Notes under the pieces: generated by a model
Databases searched by the model: none
Seen by the model: only the letters and a program-made list of their open reading frames with translations
Told to the model about the DNA's origin: nothing
Source of the DNA: Paenibacillus sp. FSL A5-0031
Lineage (GTDB): Bacteria; Bacillota; Bacilli; Paenibacillales; Paenibacillaceae
DNA length: 64,000 nucleotides
Direction of reading: 5' to 3'
Assembly: GCF_001956295.1 (NCBI RefSeq)
Contig: NZ_MRTD01000007.1
Span: 292,416-356,415, forward strand
Position numbers and translations under genes: made by a program
Shown here: positions 1 through 8,212 of the stretch, piece after piece
Layout of the letters: each line of letters opens with the position of its first letter
Position numbering within the stretch: the first letter of the stretch is position 1

Positions 1-1062
1 GTCATACCGGAAGCCATTTCTAGTCAAAGCGCGAGCAACAGCACAGCGGCAGTCCATGTTTTTTCCACGCAAGGGGAAAGCTTCAGAAGCGCGGTCAGCA
101 AAGCAAGCCAGGAGACGTCGCGGCGCCTCTATTTCGCACATAATCAAATTGTCATTATCGGTCAGGCTGCAGCGCGCAAAGGACTGGGACCACTCCTAGA
201 CACGTATTTGCGCAATCATGACTCCCGCGAGACGGTGAGCGTTTTCTTGTCGAAGGGCAGCGCGCGCCGGATGCTCGAGCAATTGATTCCACTTGAGAAA
301 ATTCCAGGCGCAGCCATTCAGCGCATGATCAATAATGAAGAGATGAACAGCTCTGCCTTCCGTCAAATGACCATTCATAAAGTACTGCTGGATTTGCTGG
401 GAACGACAAAGGCCACTGGCATACCCGGTTTAATTGTGTCCGGTACGAAAGAAAGTGTGGACAATGCAGGGCAGCTTGCGTACACCAGTACACCTTCAAA
501 GGTCAGATTGTTTGAACTGGGCCTTATTGAAGGGGACAAGCTGGTAGGCTGGATCAACAATGAAGAAAGCCAAGGCGTGATGTGGCTCGCAAATCAAGTG
601 AAAAAAACGACGGTTTCATTCGCATGCTCAGCGGACAAGAACGAGCCCAAAAACTCAACTATTCGCATTACGCATTCGGATACAACGCAGACTCCTAAAT
701 CTTCAAAAGGCAATTGGCTGATGGATTTGAGCGTAAAGGCGACTGGAACGCTGATGGAGTACAATTGCGAGGGTGATCTCATGAATCCGAAAGAAATAGA
801 GAAAATACAAAAACGGATTGAGGGCGAGATTGCCGCTATTATGCAAAAAGGCTGGAACGCTGTCAGCAAGCATAAAGCCGATGTAATCGGCTTCGGAACG
901 ATCATTCACAATAAATATCCAAAGCAATGGTTAAAAACGTCGGGCAGCTGGTCGGAGCAGTTTTCGAACATCGAAGTAAAGATGAAAGTTAAGGTGAATT
1001 TGAATTCAACTGGCCTTAGCGGAAGTGGATTTAAGAAGGCGCAGGAAAAGGACCATCAATAA
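1..1062 (+). CDS. Ger(x)C family spore germination lipoprotein, 5'-truncated by the window edge
   Basis: The frame is open from base 1 and ends at a TAA, giving 353 visible residues. The signal peptide and lipobox lie outside the window. The family supplies the C subunit of nutrient germinant receptors, a lipoprotein on the outer face of the spore inner membrane. Visible family features are the block LYFAHNQIVIIG at visible residues 43-54 and a C-terminal region with a helix around KIQKRIEGEI followed by the GFG segment. Only a few tens of residues should be missing. The B-subunit permease starts 21 bp downstream, so this is the usual A-C-B type operon with the A subunit presumably upstream. 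The germinant cannot be inferred. Confidence 0.9.
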   Translation, partial: VIPEAISSQSASNSTAAVHVFSTQGESFRSAVSKASQETSRRLYFAHNQIVIIGQAAARKGLGPLLDTYLRNHDSRETVSVFLSKGSARRMLEQLIPLEKIPGAAIQRMINNEEMNSSAFRQMTIHKVLLDLLGTTKATGIPGLIVSGTKESVDNAGQLAYTSTPSKVRLFELGLIEGDKLVGWINNEESQGVMWLANQVKKTTVSFACSADKNEPKNSTIRITHSDTTQTPKSSKGNWLMDLSVKATGTLMEYNCEGDLMNPKEIEKIQKRIEGEIAAIMQKGWNAVSKHKADVIGFGTIIHNKYPKQWLKTSGSWSEQFSNIEVKMKVKVNLNSTGLSGSGFKKAQEKDHQ

Positions 1063-1083
1063 CATAAGCAGAAAGGAGACCCT

Positions 1084-2166
1084 ATGCAGCAGATTGGCAA
1101 AAACCAGCTTTCGATTTTGATCATCGTTTTTTTGATAGGCAGCACCCCTTTGTTCGAGCTCGGCATACAGGCGAAGCAGGATGCTTGGCTGGCGATGACG
1201 CTTGCTGCGATTGCTGGTCTGCTGCTTATCGTTATGTACGTTCAGGTGCAGAAGCGCTCCCCAAATTCGGAGCTTGCTGAGCTATATGTTATACACTTCG
1301 GAAAATGGATCGGCGGCTTTGTAGGCATACTTCACGCGTTATGGTTTGCTTATGAATCGATGCGCAACGTACGGGACGTCGGAGAGCTTACGATGACGGC
1401 GCTGCTCACCTTTACGCCGAAATGGATTGTTATGCTGCTGATTATCAGCGCTGCAGCGTATACCGTCAGCAAGGGAGTGGAAGTATTTGTCCGTGTCGTG
1501 CAGCTTCTATTTCCGATTGCAGCGCTCAGCTATGCTTTTATTATTTTACTCCTGTTTGTTGCCAGGTTGCCCAAAATAGCACATTTGCTTCCCGTTTTTG
1601 AACACGGGATTGGGCCTGTCGTGAAGGCGGCCTTTCCAGATTTATTATCTTTTCCATTTGGACAAATGGTTATTTTTTTCGTTTTTTGGAAGCACGTGAG
1701 CGAGAAGAAAGGGATTGGGCCAGTCACTTACAAGGCTTATATTGGCGTGTCCTTATTTCTAATCCTAATGAATATCGTTACGCTATGCGTATTAGGGCCA
1801 GAGCTGTCCTCGCTTACAGCACTGCCGCTGCTTGAGGTTGTACAGTTAATTAGGCTTGCTAATATATTGGAGAGGCTTGATGTGCTTGTAACCTTGCTTC
1901 TGTTCATCGGTCTATATGTCAAAATGACTGCGCTATACATGGCATCGGTATTCATGTTCAATATGATCACTGGTATTGCCTACCGATATTGTGTGCTGCC
2001 TATTGGTCTCATTATTTATGGGGCATCGTTTATTGAAGCCAATAATACTTCCCATATTTGGATTGGACTCGATGTTACGCTGAAGATTGCGCCGTTGTTC
2101 CAAATTGTGCTGCCGCTGCTTATGCTAGCCGTTGGAATACGCAAGAAATACAAAAAGGCTGCATGA
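1084..2166 (+). CDS. GerAB/ArcD/ProY family spore germination permease (B subunit)
   Basis: A 360-residue integral membrane protein with about ten hydrophobic segments, the normal size and topology of GerAB/GerKB-type subunits (APC superfamily fold) of spore germinant receptors. The N-terminus QQIGKNQLSILIIVFLIGS is typical of the family. AAAGGAG lies a few bases before the ATG. It follows the C subunit by 21 bp, so both are probably co-transcribed in the forespore. The family detects or transports small nutrients at the spore inner membrane; the ligand is unknown. No terminator is obvious before the next gene, 91 bp away. Confidence 0.9.
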   Translation: MQQIGKNQLSILIIVFLIGSTPLFELGIQAKQDAWLAMTLAAIAGLLLIVMYVQVQKRSPNSELAELYVIHFGKWIGGFVGILHALWFAYESMRNVRDVGELTMTALLTFTPKWIVMLLIISAAAYTVSKGVEVFVRVVQLLFPIAALSYAFIILLLFVARLPKIAHLLPVFEHGIGPVVKAAFPDLLSFPFGQMVIFFVFWKHVSEKKGIGPVTYKAYIGVSLFLILMNIVTLCVLGPELSSLTALPLLEVVQLIRLANILERLDVLVTLLLFIGLYVKMTALYMASVFMFNMITGIAYRYCVLPIGLIIYGASFIEANNTSHIWIGLDVTLKIAPLFQIVLPLLMLAVGIRKKYKKAA

Positions 2167-2257
2167 TTGAAAGTTGTGCGCAGTGCTCACCCAAGCGGAT
2201 AGGCTGACATATTTTATGGGTAAGTGAGCCGTTTATGCTTGCTTGAGGAGGATACGC

Positions 2258-3730
2258 GTGAGCGATGCCAATAGCTGCATGACAAGCATTATTCTCGTTA
2301 CCTACAATAAGCTTGAATACACGAAACAATGTGTGGAAAGTATTCGGAGACATACGCAGAGAGGCAGCTATGAGCTGATTATTGTAGATAATGGTTCGAC
2401 GGATGATACGGTAAAATGGGCTAAAACCGAGAGCGATATCATCGTAATCGACAATGGCTGCAATGCTGGTTTTCCTAAGGGCTGCAACCAAGGATTGGCC
2501 GCGGCCTCGGGCGATCTTCTGCTGCTGCTAAATAACGATACAATCGTAACGCCAAGCTGGCTTGACGGTCTCAAGCGCTGCTTATTTAGTGATGAACGAA
2601 TCGGGGCAGTAAGCCCCGTTACGAATTCGGCTTCCTACTGGACGACGATCCCGGTCGCTTATAAGACGATAGATGAAATGGAGCTATTTGCTTCTGCACT
2701 GCATGCCAACCCTGACAGAACAAAATGGGAGGAGCGCGTGAAGCTGGTCGGCTACTGCCTTCTGCTGCGGAGAGAGGCATGGGAGAAAACGGGATCGCTC
2801 GACGAGATTTTCGGAATCGGCAACTTTGAAGATGATGATTATAGCCTGCGGCTCCGGCTGGCGGGATATAAGCTGATGCTGTGCGGCGATACGTTTATTC
2901 ATCATTACGGCAGCATCTCCTTTAGCTCCGAGCCAGAACAATATGTACAAAACTTCAGAAAAAATGCTATTGTTTTTATGTCCAAATGGGGCTTTGACCC
3001 TGGTGATGCAACGTATATACGAATGGATTTCAGCACCGTAATTGAGCGGGAATCGCATGAGTACAGGCGCGAGAATTGCTCGATTATGGAAATAGGCTGC
3101 GGGTGCGGAGCTACGATTTTGCATATGAAAAAGCAATTCCCATCCGCAATATGGTACGGAGTTGAGCGTAACGAGCTGGCTGCTAGAGTAGCAGAAGCTT
3201 CGGGAATTACCGTATTCCGCTCGAATGATCCGAAGGATTGGAGGCTGCCTGCTGAAGGCCTTGACGGCATCGTAATCGGAGATGCTCATGCTTACGGGAC
3301 ACCGCAAGCCATGAAAAGTCTAGTTCGTCTTCTAAAGCCTGGGGGCTGGCTAGTCGGGTGCTTTGCTAATCGCTATTATTTCGACAATATTCGGCAATAT
3401 TTAAATCCAGCTAATGCACAAGCACAGCATCAAGCGGCATCACAGTACTCCGCAGAACAAGTTAGCCAGCTTTATCTGCAGGCCGGTTTTATCTATGTGA
3501 AGATTACACGTGCGGATAATAAACCGCAGGAGCAGCTTGAATACATCCATCTGCTAGAGCAGCTAACGTCTGAAGAGATGTCAAAAGAGCTGACAGCCGC
3601 TTATTTGCTCGTATATGGACGCCTTGCTCCTGCAGCAGAGACCAAAGAAAAGGCAGACTTTGAAAGTTCGCAGGCTGCTGAAGAAGCAAAGGTTGAATGG
3701 CGGGATGAGCATGTGGATCTAGGACAATAA
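2258..3730 (+). CDS. Glycosyltransferase family 2 fused to a SAM-dependent methyltransferase
   Basis: A 490-residue two-domain protein. Residues about 8-240 are a GT-A glycosyltransferase family 2 domain: SIILVTYNKLEYT at the start, DNGSTDDT for nucleotide-sugar binding, LLLNNDT in the DxD position and an FEDDDYSLR acceptor-site block. Residues about 265-400 look like a class I methyltransferase: motif I IMEIGCGCGAT, an acidic residue in GVERNE and a post-I LKPGGWLVG strand. I start it at GTG 2258, 6 nt after GAGGAGG; a TTG at 2243 lies inside that ribosome binding site. No signal peptide is seen, so it probably acts in the cytoplasm on a glycan or glycoprotein. The substrate is unknown. Confidence 0.82.
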   Translation: MSDANSCMTSIILVTYNKLEYTKQCVESIRRHTQRGSYELIIVDNGSTDDTVKWAKTESDIIVIDNGCNAGFPKGCNQGLAAASGDLLLLLNNDTIVTPSWLDGLKRCLFSDERIGAVSPVTNSASYWTTIPVAYKTIDEMELFASALHANPDRTKWEERVKLVGYCLLLRREAWEKTGSLDEIFGIGNFEDDDYSLRLRLAGYKLMLCGDTFIHHYGSISFSSEPEQYVQNFRKNAIVFMSKWGFDPGDATYIRMDFSTVIERESHEYRRENCSIMEIGCGCGATILHMKKQFPSAIWYGVERNELAARVAEASGITVFRSNDPKDWRLPAEGLDGIVIGDAHAYGTPQAMKSLVRLLKPGGWLVGCFANRYYFDNIRQYLNPANAQAQHQAASQYSAEQVSQLYLQAGFIYVKITRADNKPQEQLEYIHLLEQLTSEEMSKELTAAYLLVYGRLAPAAETKEKADFESSQAAEEAKVEWRDEHVDLGQ

Positions 3731-3791
3731 CAGATGGTGCAGGAGCTGCATGTTCTGGCTGCCGTATGTAGTAAGAGGATTAGTATCGTGG

Positions 3792-3810
3792 CTTGATGAT
3801 AATCATTTTC
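3792..3810. promoter_or_regulatory. Possible Fur-box-like site upstream of the thiamine operon
   Basis: By eye the 19 bases match 15 of 19 positions of the classical Fur consensus; the core GATAATCATT is intact. The site lies about 60 bp before the TPP riboswitch. No good -35 hexamer was found between them, although TACAAT at 3844-3849 could be a -10. AT-rich spacers give chance matches, so this is only a candidate. Confidence 0.25.
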
Positions 3811-3873
3811 AAAAAAAACTAGCATTAAATGCGGGTTTTGCTATACAATGAATGGTATTGACGAAACCGAATA

Positions 3874-3966
3874 TGTTCCGGGGAGCTGGTTAGGCCGGCT
3901 GAGAGGGGATTTTCTATACAATTCCGACCCGTTAAACCTGATCTGGATAATGCCAGCGTAGGGACA
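3874..3966 (+). promoter_or_regulatory. TPP (THI-box) riboswitch
   Basis: It contains the conserved blocks of the thiamine pyrophosphate riboswitch: GGCTGAGAGGGG near 3896-3907, the pyrophosphate-side block ACCTGATCTGGATAATGCCA near 3936-3955, and GCGTAGGGA near 3956-3964. TGTTCC (3874-3879) can pair with GGGACA (3961-3966) to close P1. An intrinsic terminator follows about 80 nt downstream, so ligand binding most likely causes premature termination of the thiamine transport operon. Confidence 0.95.
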
Positions 3967-4044
3967 GAAGCTCTGTTTAGCAAGCAGGCGAGATCAAATT
4001 GATCAAGCATTTGCTGTATAAACAGCTGCACAGCCAATGATATG

Positions 4045-4076
4045 GCGTCCTCCGGATTAGGGGGACGCTTTTTTTT
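4045..4076 (+). terminator. Intrinsic terminator, riboswitch expression platform
   Basis: GCGTCCTCC pairs with GGGGGACGC (9 bp, one G-T) across a short loop and is followed by eight T. It lies between the TPP aptamer and the first gene of the operon, so it is the likely regulated terminator. Confidence 0.88.
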
Positions 4077-4165
4077 GTTGCGATTAGAATGATGCAGCCA
4101 TGGAACCGGATACTACGAGGAGTCGTCACCTATTAGAATCGAAGCATGGAGAGGGGAACAACATC

Positions 4166-5206
4166 ATGAATCAGAAAAAAACAGGGCATTTGTCGTGGAA
4201 AATCTTGGCTGCGATGCTAGTGTTCGTATTAGCGCTGGCAGGCTGCGGGGGTGGCGCTGGGAACAAGGGCGAACAGCCGAAAGAGCAAGAGGGAACAGCG
4301 GACAAGCCGCTAGAGAAGGTGCAGGTTGTACTCGACTGGACACCAAATACGAATCATACCGGACTTTATGTAGCTAGAGATAAAGGTTTTTTTAAGGAGC
4401 AAGGCCTGGATGTTGAAATTATTCAGCCAGGACAAAGCGGTGCCGATCAAATGGTCGCTTCGGGCAATGTGCAGTTTGGCGTAAGCTATCAGGAGTCAGT
4501 CACGATGGCGAGAATTGCCGGCGTGCCGCTCGTATCGATCGCCGCTGTCATTCAGCACAACACCTCAGGTTTTGCTTCTCCTCTTGCAAAGGGAATCGAT
4601 TCACCTGAGAAATTTGAAGGAAAAACGTATGGCGGCTGGGGGGCTCCTGTTGAAGAGGCGGTCATTCAATCGCTTATGCAGGAGAAGGGCGCAGATGTGA
4701 GCAAAGTAAATATGATAAGCATCGGCGACGGCGACTTCTTTACGGCAGTGAAACGGGATATTGATTTTGCATGGATTTACTACGCATGGACTGGCGTGGA
4801 AGCAGAGCTGCGCGGCGAGAAGATCAATATGGTTTATTTAACAGACTACAGCGACAAACTGGATTATTATACGCCGGTAATCGTGACGAACGAAGATTTG
4901 ATTAAGAATAAGCCGGAAACCGTCAAAGCGTTTACTGCTGCCGTATCCAAAGGCTATCAATACGCGATCAGCAATGCGGAGGATGCAGCAGAAATTTTAA
5001 TAAAAGCTGAGCCGGATTTGAACGCAGAGCTTGTGCGCGCCAGCCAAAAATGGTTAAGCTCCAAATATCAAGATGACGCGCCGCGCTGGGGCGAACAGAA
5101 GCTGAGCGTATGGGAAAACTATGCGGCATGGATGTTTGAGCACAAGCTGCTGGAGAAGGAGCTTGAAGCGGAGAAGGCATTTACGAACGAATTTTTACCA
5201 CAATAA
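4166..5206 (+). CDS. thiY: Thiamine/pyrimidine ABC transporter substrate-binding lipoprotein (ThiY-like, NMT1/THI5 family)
   Basis: A 346-residue extracytoplasmic binding protein. Residues 1-27 are a lipoprotein signal with lipobox LAGC (Cys27). The mature part has the NMT1/THI5-like start VVLDWTPNTNHTGLYVA followed by DKGFFKEQGL, the pattern of proteins binding the thiamine pyrimidine moiety or its formylamino precursor. The chosen ATG follows GAGAGGGG by 9 nt; an upstream in-frame ATG at 4100 lacks a ribosome binding site and lies close behind the riboswitch terminator. It is the first gene behind the TPP riboswitch, with permease and ATPase genes downstream. The precise ligand (thiamine, HMP or formyl-aminopyrimidine) is inferred from the family. 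Confidence 0.9.
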   Translation: MNQKKTGHLSWKILAAMLVFVLALAGCGGGAGNKGEQPKEQEGTADKPLEKVQVVLDWTPNTNHTGLYVARDKGFFKEQGLDVEIIQPGQSGADQMVASGNVQFGVSYQESVTMARIAGVPLVSIAAVIQHNTSGFASPLAKGIDSPEKFEGKTYGGWGAPVEEAVIQSLMQEKGADVSKVNMISIGDGDFFTAVKRDIDFAWIYYAWTGVEAELRGEKINMVYLTDYSDKLDYYTPVIVTNEDLIKNKPETVKAFTAAVSKGYQYAISNAEDAAEILIKAEPDLNAELVRASQKWLSSKYQDDAPRWGEQKLSVWENYAAWMFEHKLLEKELEAEKAFTNEFLPQ

Positions 5207-5272
5207 GCAATTCGAACATACGGAGGGCGGGAAAGCCCGCTCTCACATACAACAAAGAGAGAAGGAAATCCG

Positions 5273-5575
5273 ATGGCTAATGCATTAGTAAGCATTCAAA
5301 TTTTACCAACAACGCCGGGCGGCGAGAGCGTTATTCCCTACGTAGATCGTGCCATTGATATTATTAAAGCGGCAGGTGTTCCTTACCGAGTAGCACCGCT
5401 TGAAACGACGATGGAGGGTGAGCTGAGCCATCTGCTCAGCGTCGTGCAGTCGATGAGCGAGGCGATGGCGGAGATGGGCTGCCCGTCCGTTATTTCACAA
5501 ATTAAAATTTACTATAATCCGGCAAACGGCGCTTCCATGGGCAGGCTGCTGGAGAAATATCCAGATGGGCAATAA
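5273..5575 (+). CDS. MTH1187/YkoF-like thiamine-binding protein (DUF77 family)
   Basis: A 100-residue cytosolic protein of the MTH1187/YqgV family, which forms ferredoxin-like assemblies and in YkoF-type members binds thiamine or hydroxymethylpyrimidine. Family features are the N-terminal strand ALVSIQILPTT, a middle helix PYVDRAIDIIKAAG, the strand YRVAPLETTMEGE and SQIKIYYNP near the C-terminus. It sits behind the TPP riboswitch between the binding-protein and permease genes, and its end overlaps the permease start by 11 nt, which supports translational coupling. It may hold thiamine or a pyrimidine intermediate after import; this role is inferred. Confidence 0.85.
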   Translation: MANALVSIQILPTTPGGESVIPYVDRAIDIIKAAGVPYRVAPLETTMEGELSHLLSVVQSMSEAMAEMGCPSVISQIKIYYNPANGASMGRLLEKYPDGQ

Positions 5576-6338
5576 GAAATCGATTTGGTCGAAAATTTGG
5601 AAACCGGCAGCGCTGCTGATCGTGCTGATTGCCTGTTGGCAGGCGGCTGCATCGCTTGGATTATTTCAACAATGGCTCATTCCTTCTCCGATATCAATCG
5701 TGAAGGGAGCTATCGCTATTTGGCCGAGGTTGATGATGCATACGGGAGCAACAGTGCAGCTGACACTTATCGGCTTTTTAGGAGGATCGGCGGTGGGCTT
5801 ATTGCTCGCCGCTTTGCTGCATTTAATTCCCGGCGTTCGATCGGCGGTATATCCACTGCTCGTGCTATCGCAAAACGTACCCATCATAGCGATTGCTCCA
5901 ATTTTGACGATGCTGCTAGGCTATGGCATGCTGCCAAAGGCGCTGCTGGTCATCATGGTATGTTTTTTCCCCATCACAGTTGCCATGCTGAGCGGGCTTA
6001 TGAATACCGATGCACAGCTTCGCAACTATTTGCAAATGATCGGTATTCGTAAATGGCAGCTGTTTTGGAAACTAGAGCTTCCTCATGCGATTGTTCATTT
6101 ATTTTCCGGCTTGAAGATTGCGGCTTCATATAGTGTGTTAAGTGCGGTTGTTGCCGAATGGCTTGGTACAAACAAGGGTCTTGGCTCATTTATGCTTATT
6201 TCGTCCAAAGGTTTTATGCCAGATCGTGTATTTGCGGCAGTTGCCATCATCGTTGCGCTGAGCTTGACTTTATTTGGTTTAGTAACGTTAGCGGAGCGTC
6301 TTGTCATACGTTGGCGCCCTGAGAAAGAGGTGAGCTGA
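5565..6338 (+). CDS. thiX: ABC transporter permease of the thiamine/pyrimidine uptake system (ThiX-like)
   Basis: A 257-residue permease of the binding-protein-dependent (SsuC/TauC/ThiX-like) family with about six membrane segments. The cytoplasmic coupling loop carries the EAA-type motif, seen around QMIGIRKWQLFWKLELPHA. It overlaps the preceding gene by 11 nt and ends 2 nt before the ATPase gene. With the upstream lipoprotein and downstream ATPase it makes a complete importer under TPP riboswitch control. The symbol is assigned from operon context; sequence alone would also fit a sulfonate-type permease. Confidence 0.87.
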   Translation: MGNKKSIWSKIWKPAALLIVLIACWQAAASLGLFQQWLIPSPISIVKGAIAIWPRLMMHTGATVQLTLIGFLGGSAVGLLLAALLHLIPGVRSAVYPLLVLSQNVPIIAIAPILTMLLGYGMLPKALLVIMVCFFPITVAMLSGLMNTDAQLRNYLQMIGIRKWQLFWKLELPHAIVHLFSGLKIAASYSVLSAVVAEWLGTNKGLGSFMLISSKGFMPDRVFAAVAIIVALSLTLFGLVTLAERLVIRWRPEKEVS

Positions 6339-6340
6339 CA

Positions 6341-7138
6341 GTGGTCAAACGTGATGAGCATCAATCAGTGACGCTTCAAACGCAAAATATTCGAATGAAG
6401 TATGGCAAAGGACAGATGAGCAAAGAAGTGCTTGGCGGATTATCCATCTCAATAGCAGATGGGGAGTTCGTATCGATTGTAGGGCCGTCCGGCAGTGGTA
6501 AAACAACCTTGTTTCAAATTATCGGCGGTTTGGAACGTCCTACGGAAGGCGAGATTTGGATCGATGGCAAGCAAACGACGGGCGAACGCGGACATATTTC
6601 CTATATGCCGCAGCAATCGTCGCTGCTTCCATGGCAAACCGTTGCAGGCAATATAGAGTTGTCGCTTACGATCTCTGGCATTGATAAAAAACTCGCGAAG
6701 GCAAGGACAAAGGAATGGCTCGAGCGAATCGGGCTGCAGGAATATGCGGATTCTTATCCGCATGTGCTCTCTGGAGGGATGCAGCAGCGGGTTTCTTTTC
6801 TCCGGGCACTGCTTGCTCCGCAGCGTCTGATGCTACTGGATGAACCGTTTGGCGCATTGGACGCTTTGACGCGGCAGCAAATGCAGCAGTGGCTTATGTC
6901 GATCTGGGAGCTGAACCGAAGATCGGTGCTGCTCGTTACTCATAGTATTGAAGAGGCTTTGTTTCTATCGGATCGGATTATTGTGCTGTCTCCATCGCCG
7001 GCAGTGGTGCTGGAGGAATTTCAAGTGCCATTCGAGCGTCCGCGTCATGAGTCATTATGGACAGACCCACGGTTTTATGCGATGAAGCAGCGCATTTATG
7101 ATCTGCTTAAGACGGGTGCGAAGGAAGGAAACGTATAG
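6341..7138 (+). CDS. thiZ: ABC transporter ATP-binding protein of the thiamine/pyrimidine uptake system (ThiZ-like)
   Basis: A 265-residue ABC ATPase with Walker A GPSGSGKT (residues 48-55), signature LSGGMQQR, Walker B LMLLDEPFGALD and the switch histidine in LLVTHSIEEAL. It belongs to the nitrate/sulfonate/thiamine-type family. Translation starts at GTG 6341, two bases after the permease stop, with AGAGGTGAG upstream. It powers the importer formed with the two preceding components. The stop codon abuts the ATG of the TatD-family gene directly. Confidence 0.9.
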   Translation: MVKRDEHQSVTLQTQNIRMKYGKGQMSKEVLGGLSISIADGEFVSIVGPSGSGKTTLFQIIGGLERPTEGEIWIDGKQTTGERGHISYMPQQSSLLPWQTVAGNIELSLTISGIDKKLAKARTKEWLERIGLQEYADSYPHVLSGGMQQRVSFLRALLAPQRLMLLDEPFGALDALTRQQMQQWLMSIWELNRRSVLLVTHSIEEALFLSDRIIVLSPSPAVVLEEFQVPFERPRHESLWTDPRFYAMKQRIYDLLKTGAKEGNV

Positions 7139-8005
7139 ATGGCGATACAAACAAGCAATGATCCGCGCAAAGGGCAATTGTACTCGGAATCTTCTCAGCA
7201 GGAAGGCACATGCATAGACGCACATATTCATATTGATTTGTATGAAGCAGAGCAGCGTGATGAGCTTCTAGAGCGTGCGTTCGCAGAAGGTGTAGCAGCT
7301 GTGATTGCCGTATCTATGCATTTGGAATCGTCTATTGTGAACCGTGACATTGCCCTGCGTTACGCAGGACGTGTGCACCCTGCTTATGGTTTCCACCCAG
7401 AGCAGCCCATACCTGCCGATAAGGAGCTTGATGAGCTGTTCGATTGGATTCGTTTGCGTCATGAAGCAGGGGAACGGTTTGCAATTGGCGAAGTAGGGCT
7501 GCCGTATTATACGCGAACAGAAGCGCAGCAAGCTGGGGGAAATATCGTTTTTGATGAGAATCCATACCTGCAGCTGCTGGATCGTTTTGCTGCGCTGGCC
7601 GCCGAACTGGATCGTCCAATTGTACTGCACGCAGTATATGAGGATGCCGGTAAAGCTTGCGACATATTGGAGCGGCATGGCGTTCGCAGAGCGCATTTTC
7701 ATTGGTTCAAGGGCGATGCTGAGGTTATCCGCCGCATGGCGGCAAGCGGCTACATGGTGTCAATAACGCCAGACGTCGCTTACGAGGCAGAAATACAGCA
7801 GCTTGTAAGGGAGTATCCCATTGAGCTGCTGATGGTAGAGACGGATGGGCCATGGCCGTTTGAGGAAATCTATGCGGGTCAGCAGACGCGGCCTGCAATG
7901 GCTGCAGATGCTGCAAAGCATATTGCGAAAATAAAGCAGCTGCCAGCTGTGCAGGTTGCGGAAATAATGCTAGCCAATACGTGCCGCTTTTATGGACTCC
8001 TATAG
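7139..8005 (+). CDS. TatD-family metal-dependent hydrolase in the thiamine operon
   Basis: A 288-residue TIM-barrel hydrolase of the TatD type. The metal ligands appear complete: HIH at residues 29 and 31 (DAHIHIDL), Glu in AIGEVGLPYY, His in IVLHAVY, His in AHFHWFKG and Asp in MVETDGPW. Residues 1-24 are an extra N-terminal tail. The ATG directly follows the ATPase stop, so it is the last gene of the TPP-riboswitch operon and is followed by a strong terminator. TatD proteins are usually described as nucleases; the setting suggests instead a hydrolytic step in thiamine or pyrimidine salvage, parallel to YlmB/TenA in Bacillus. That is inference. Confidence 0.85.
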   Translation: MAIQTSNDPRKGQLYSESSQQEGTCIDAHIHIDLYEAEQRDELLERAFAEGVAAVIAVSMHLESSIVNRDIALRYAGRVHPAYGFHPEQPIPADKELDELFDWIRLRHEAGERFAIGEVGLPYYTRTEAQQAGGNIVFDENPYLQLLDRFAALAAELDRPIVLHAVYEDAGKACDILERHGVRRAHFHWFKGDAEVIRRMAASGYMVSITPDVAYEAEIQQLVREYPIELLMVETDGPWPFEEIYAGQQTRPAMAADAAKHIAKIKQLPAVQVAEIMLANTCRFYGLL

Positions 8006-8025
8006 TATTCCATTCATATAGAAAA

Positions 8026-8069
8026 GGCCGCTCCATCAGAATGAATAATCTGAGGATGCGGCCCTTTTA
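8026..8069 (+). terminator. Intrinsic terminator after the thiamine operon
   Basis: GGCCGC...ATCAGA pairs with TCTGA...GCGGCC in a long, partly mismatched stem, followed by CCTTTTATATTT. It is 20 bp after the TatD-family stop. Confidence 0.8.
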
Positions 8070-8212
8070 TATTTAAAATACAAAAAAACATATAGGTAGA
8101 GACAGCCTTTCATACCACTTTGTCCATTGCCACTTGCGCTTTTACAGCATACAAAGATAAGGACAGGGTAATAGATGGCAAGCCAAAGTGGACAGCAGAA
8201 AGGAGACAGACG

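Noticed and set aside
5585..6052. 155-codon forward frame inside the permease gene
   Set aside because: It overlaps the membrane permease in another frame and has the scrambled composition of a shadow reading.
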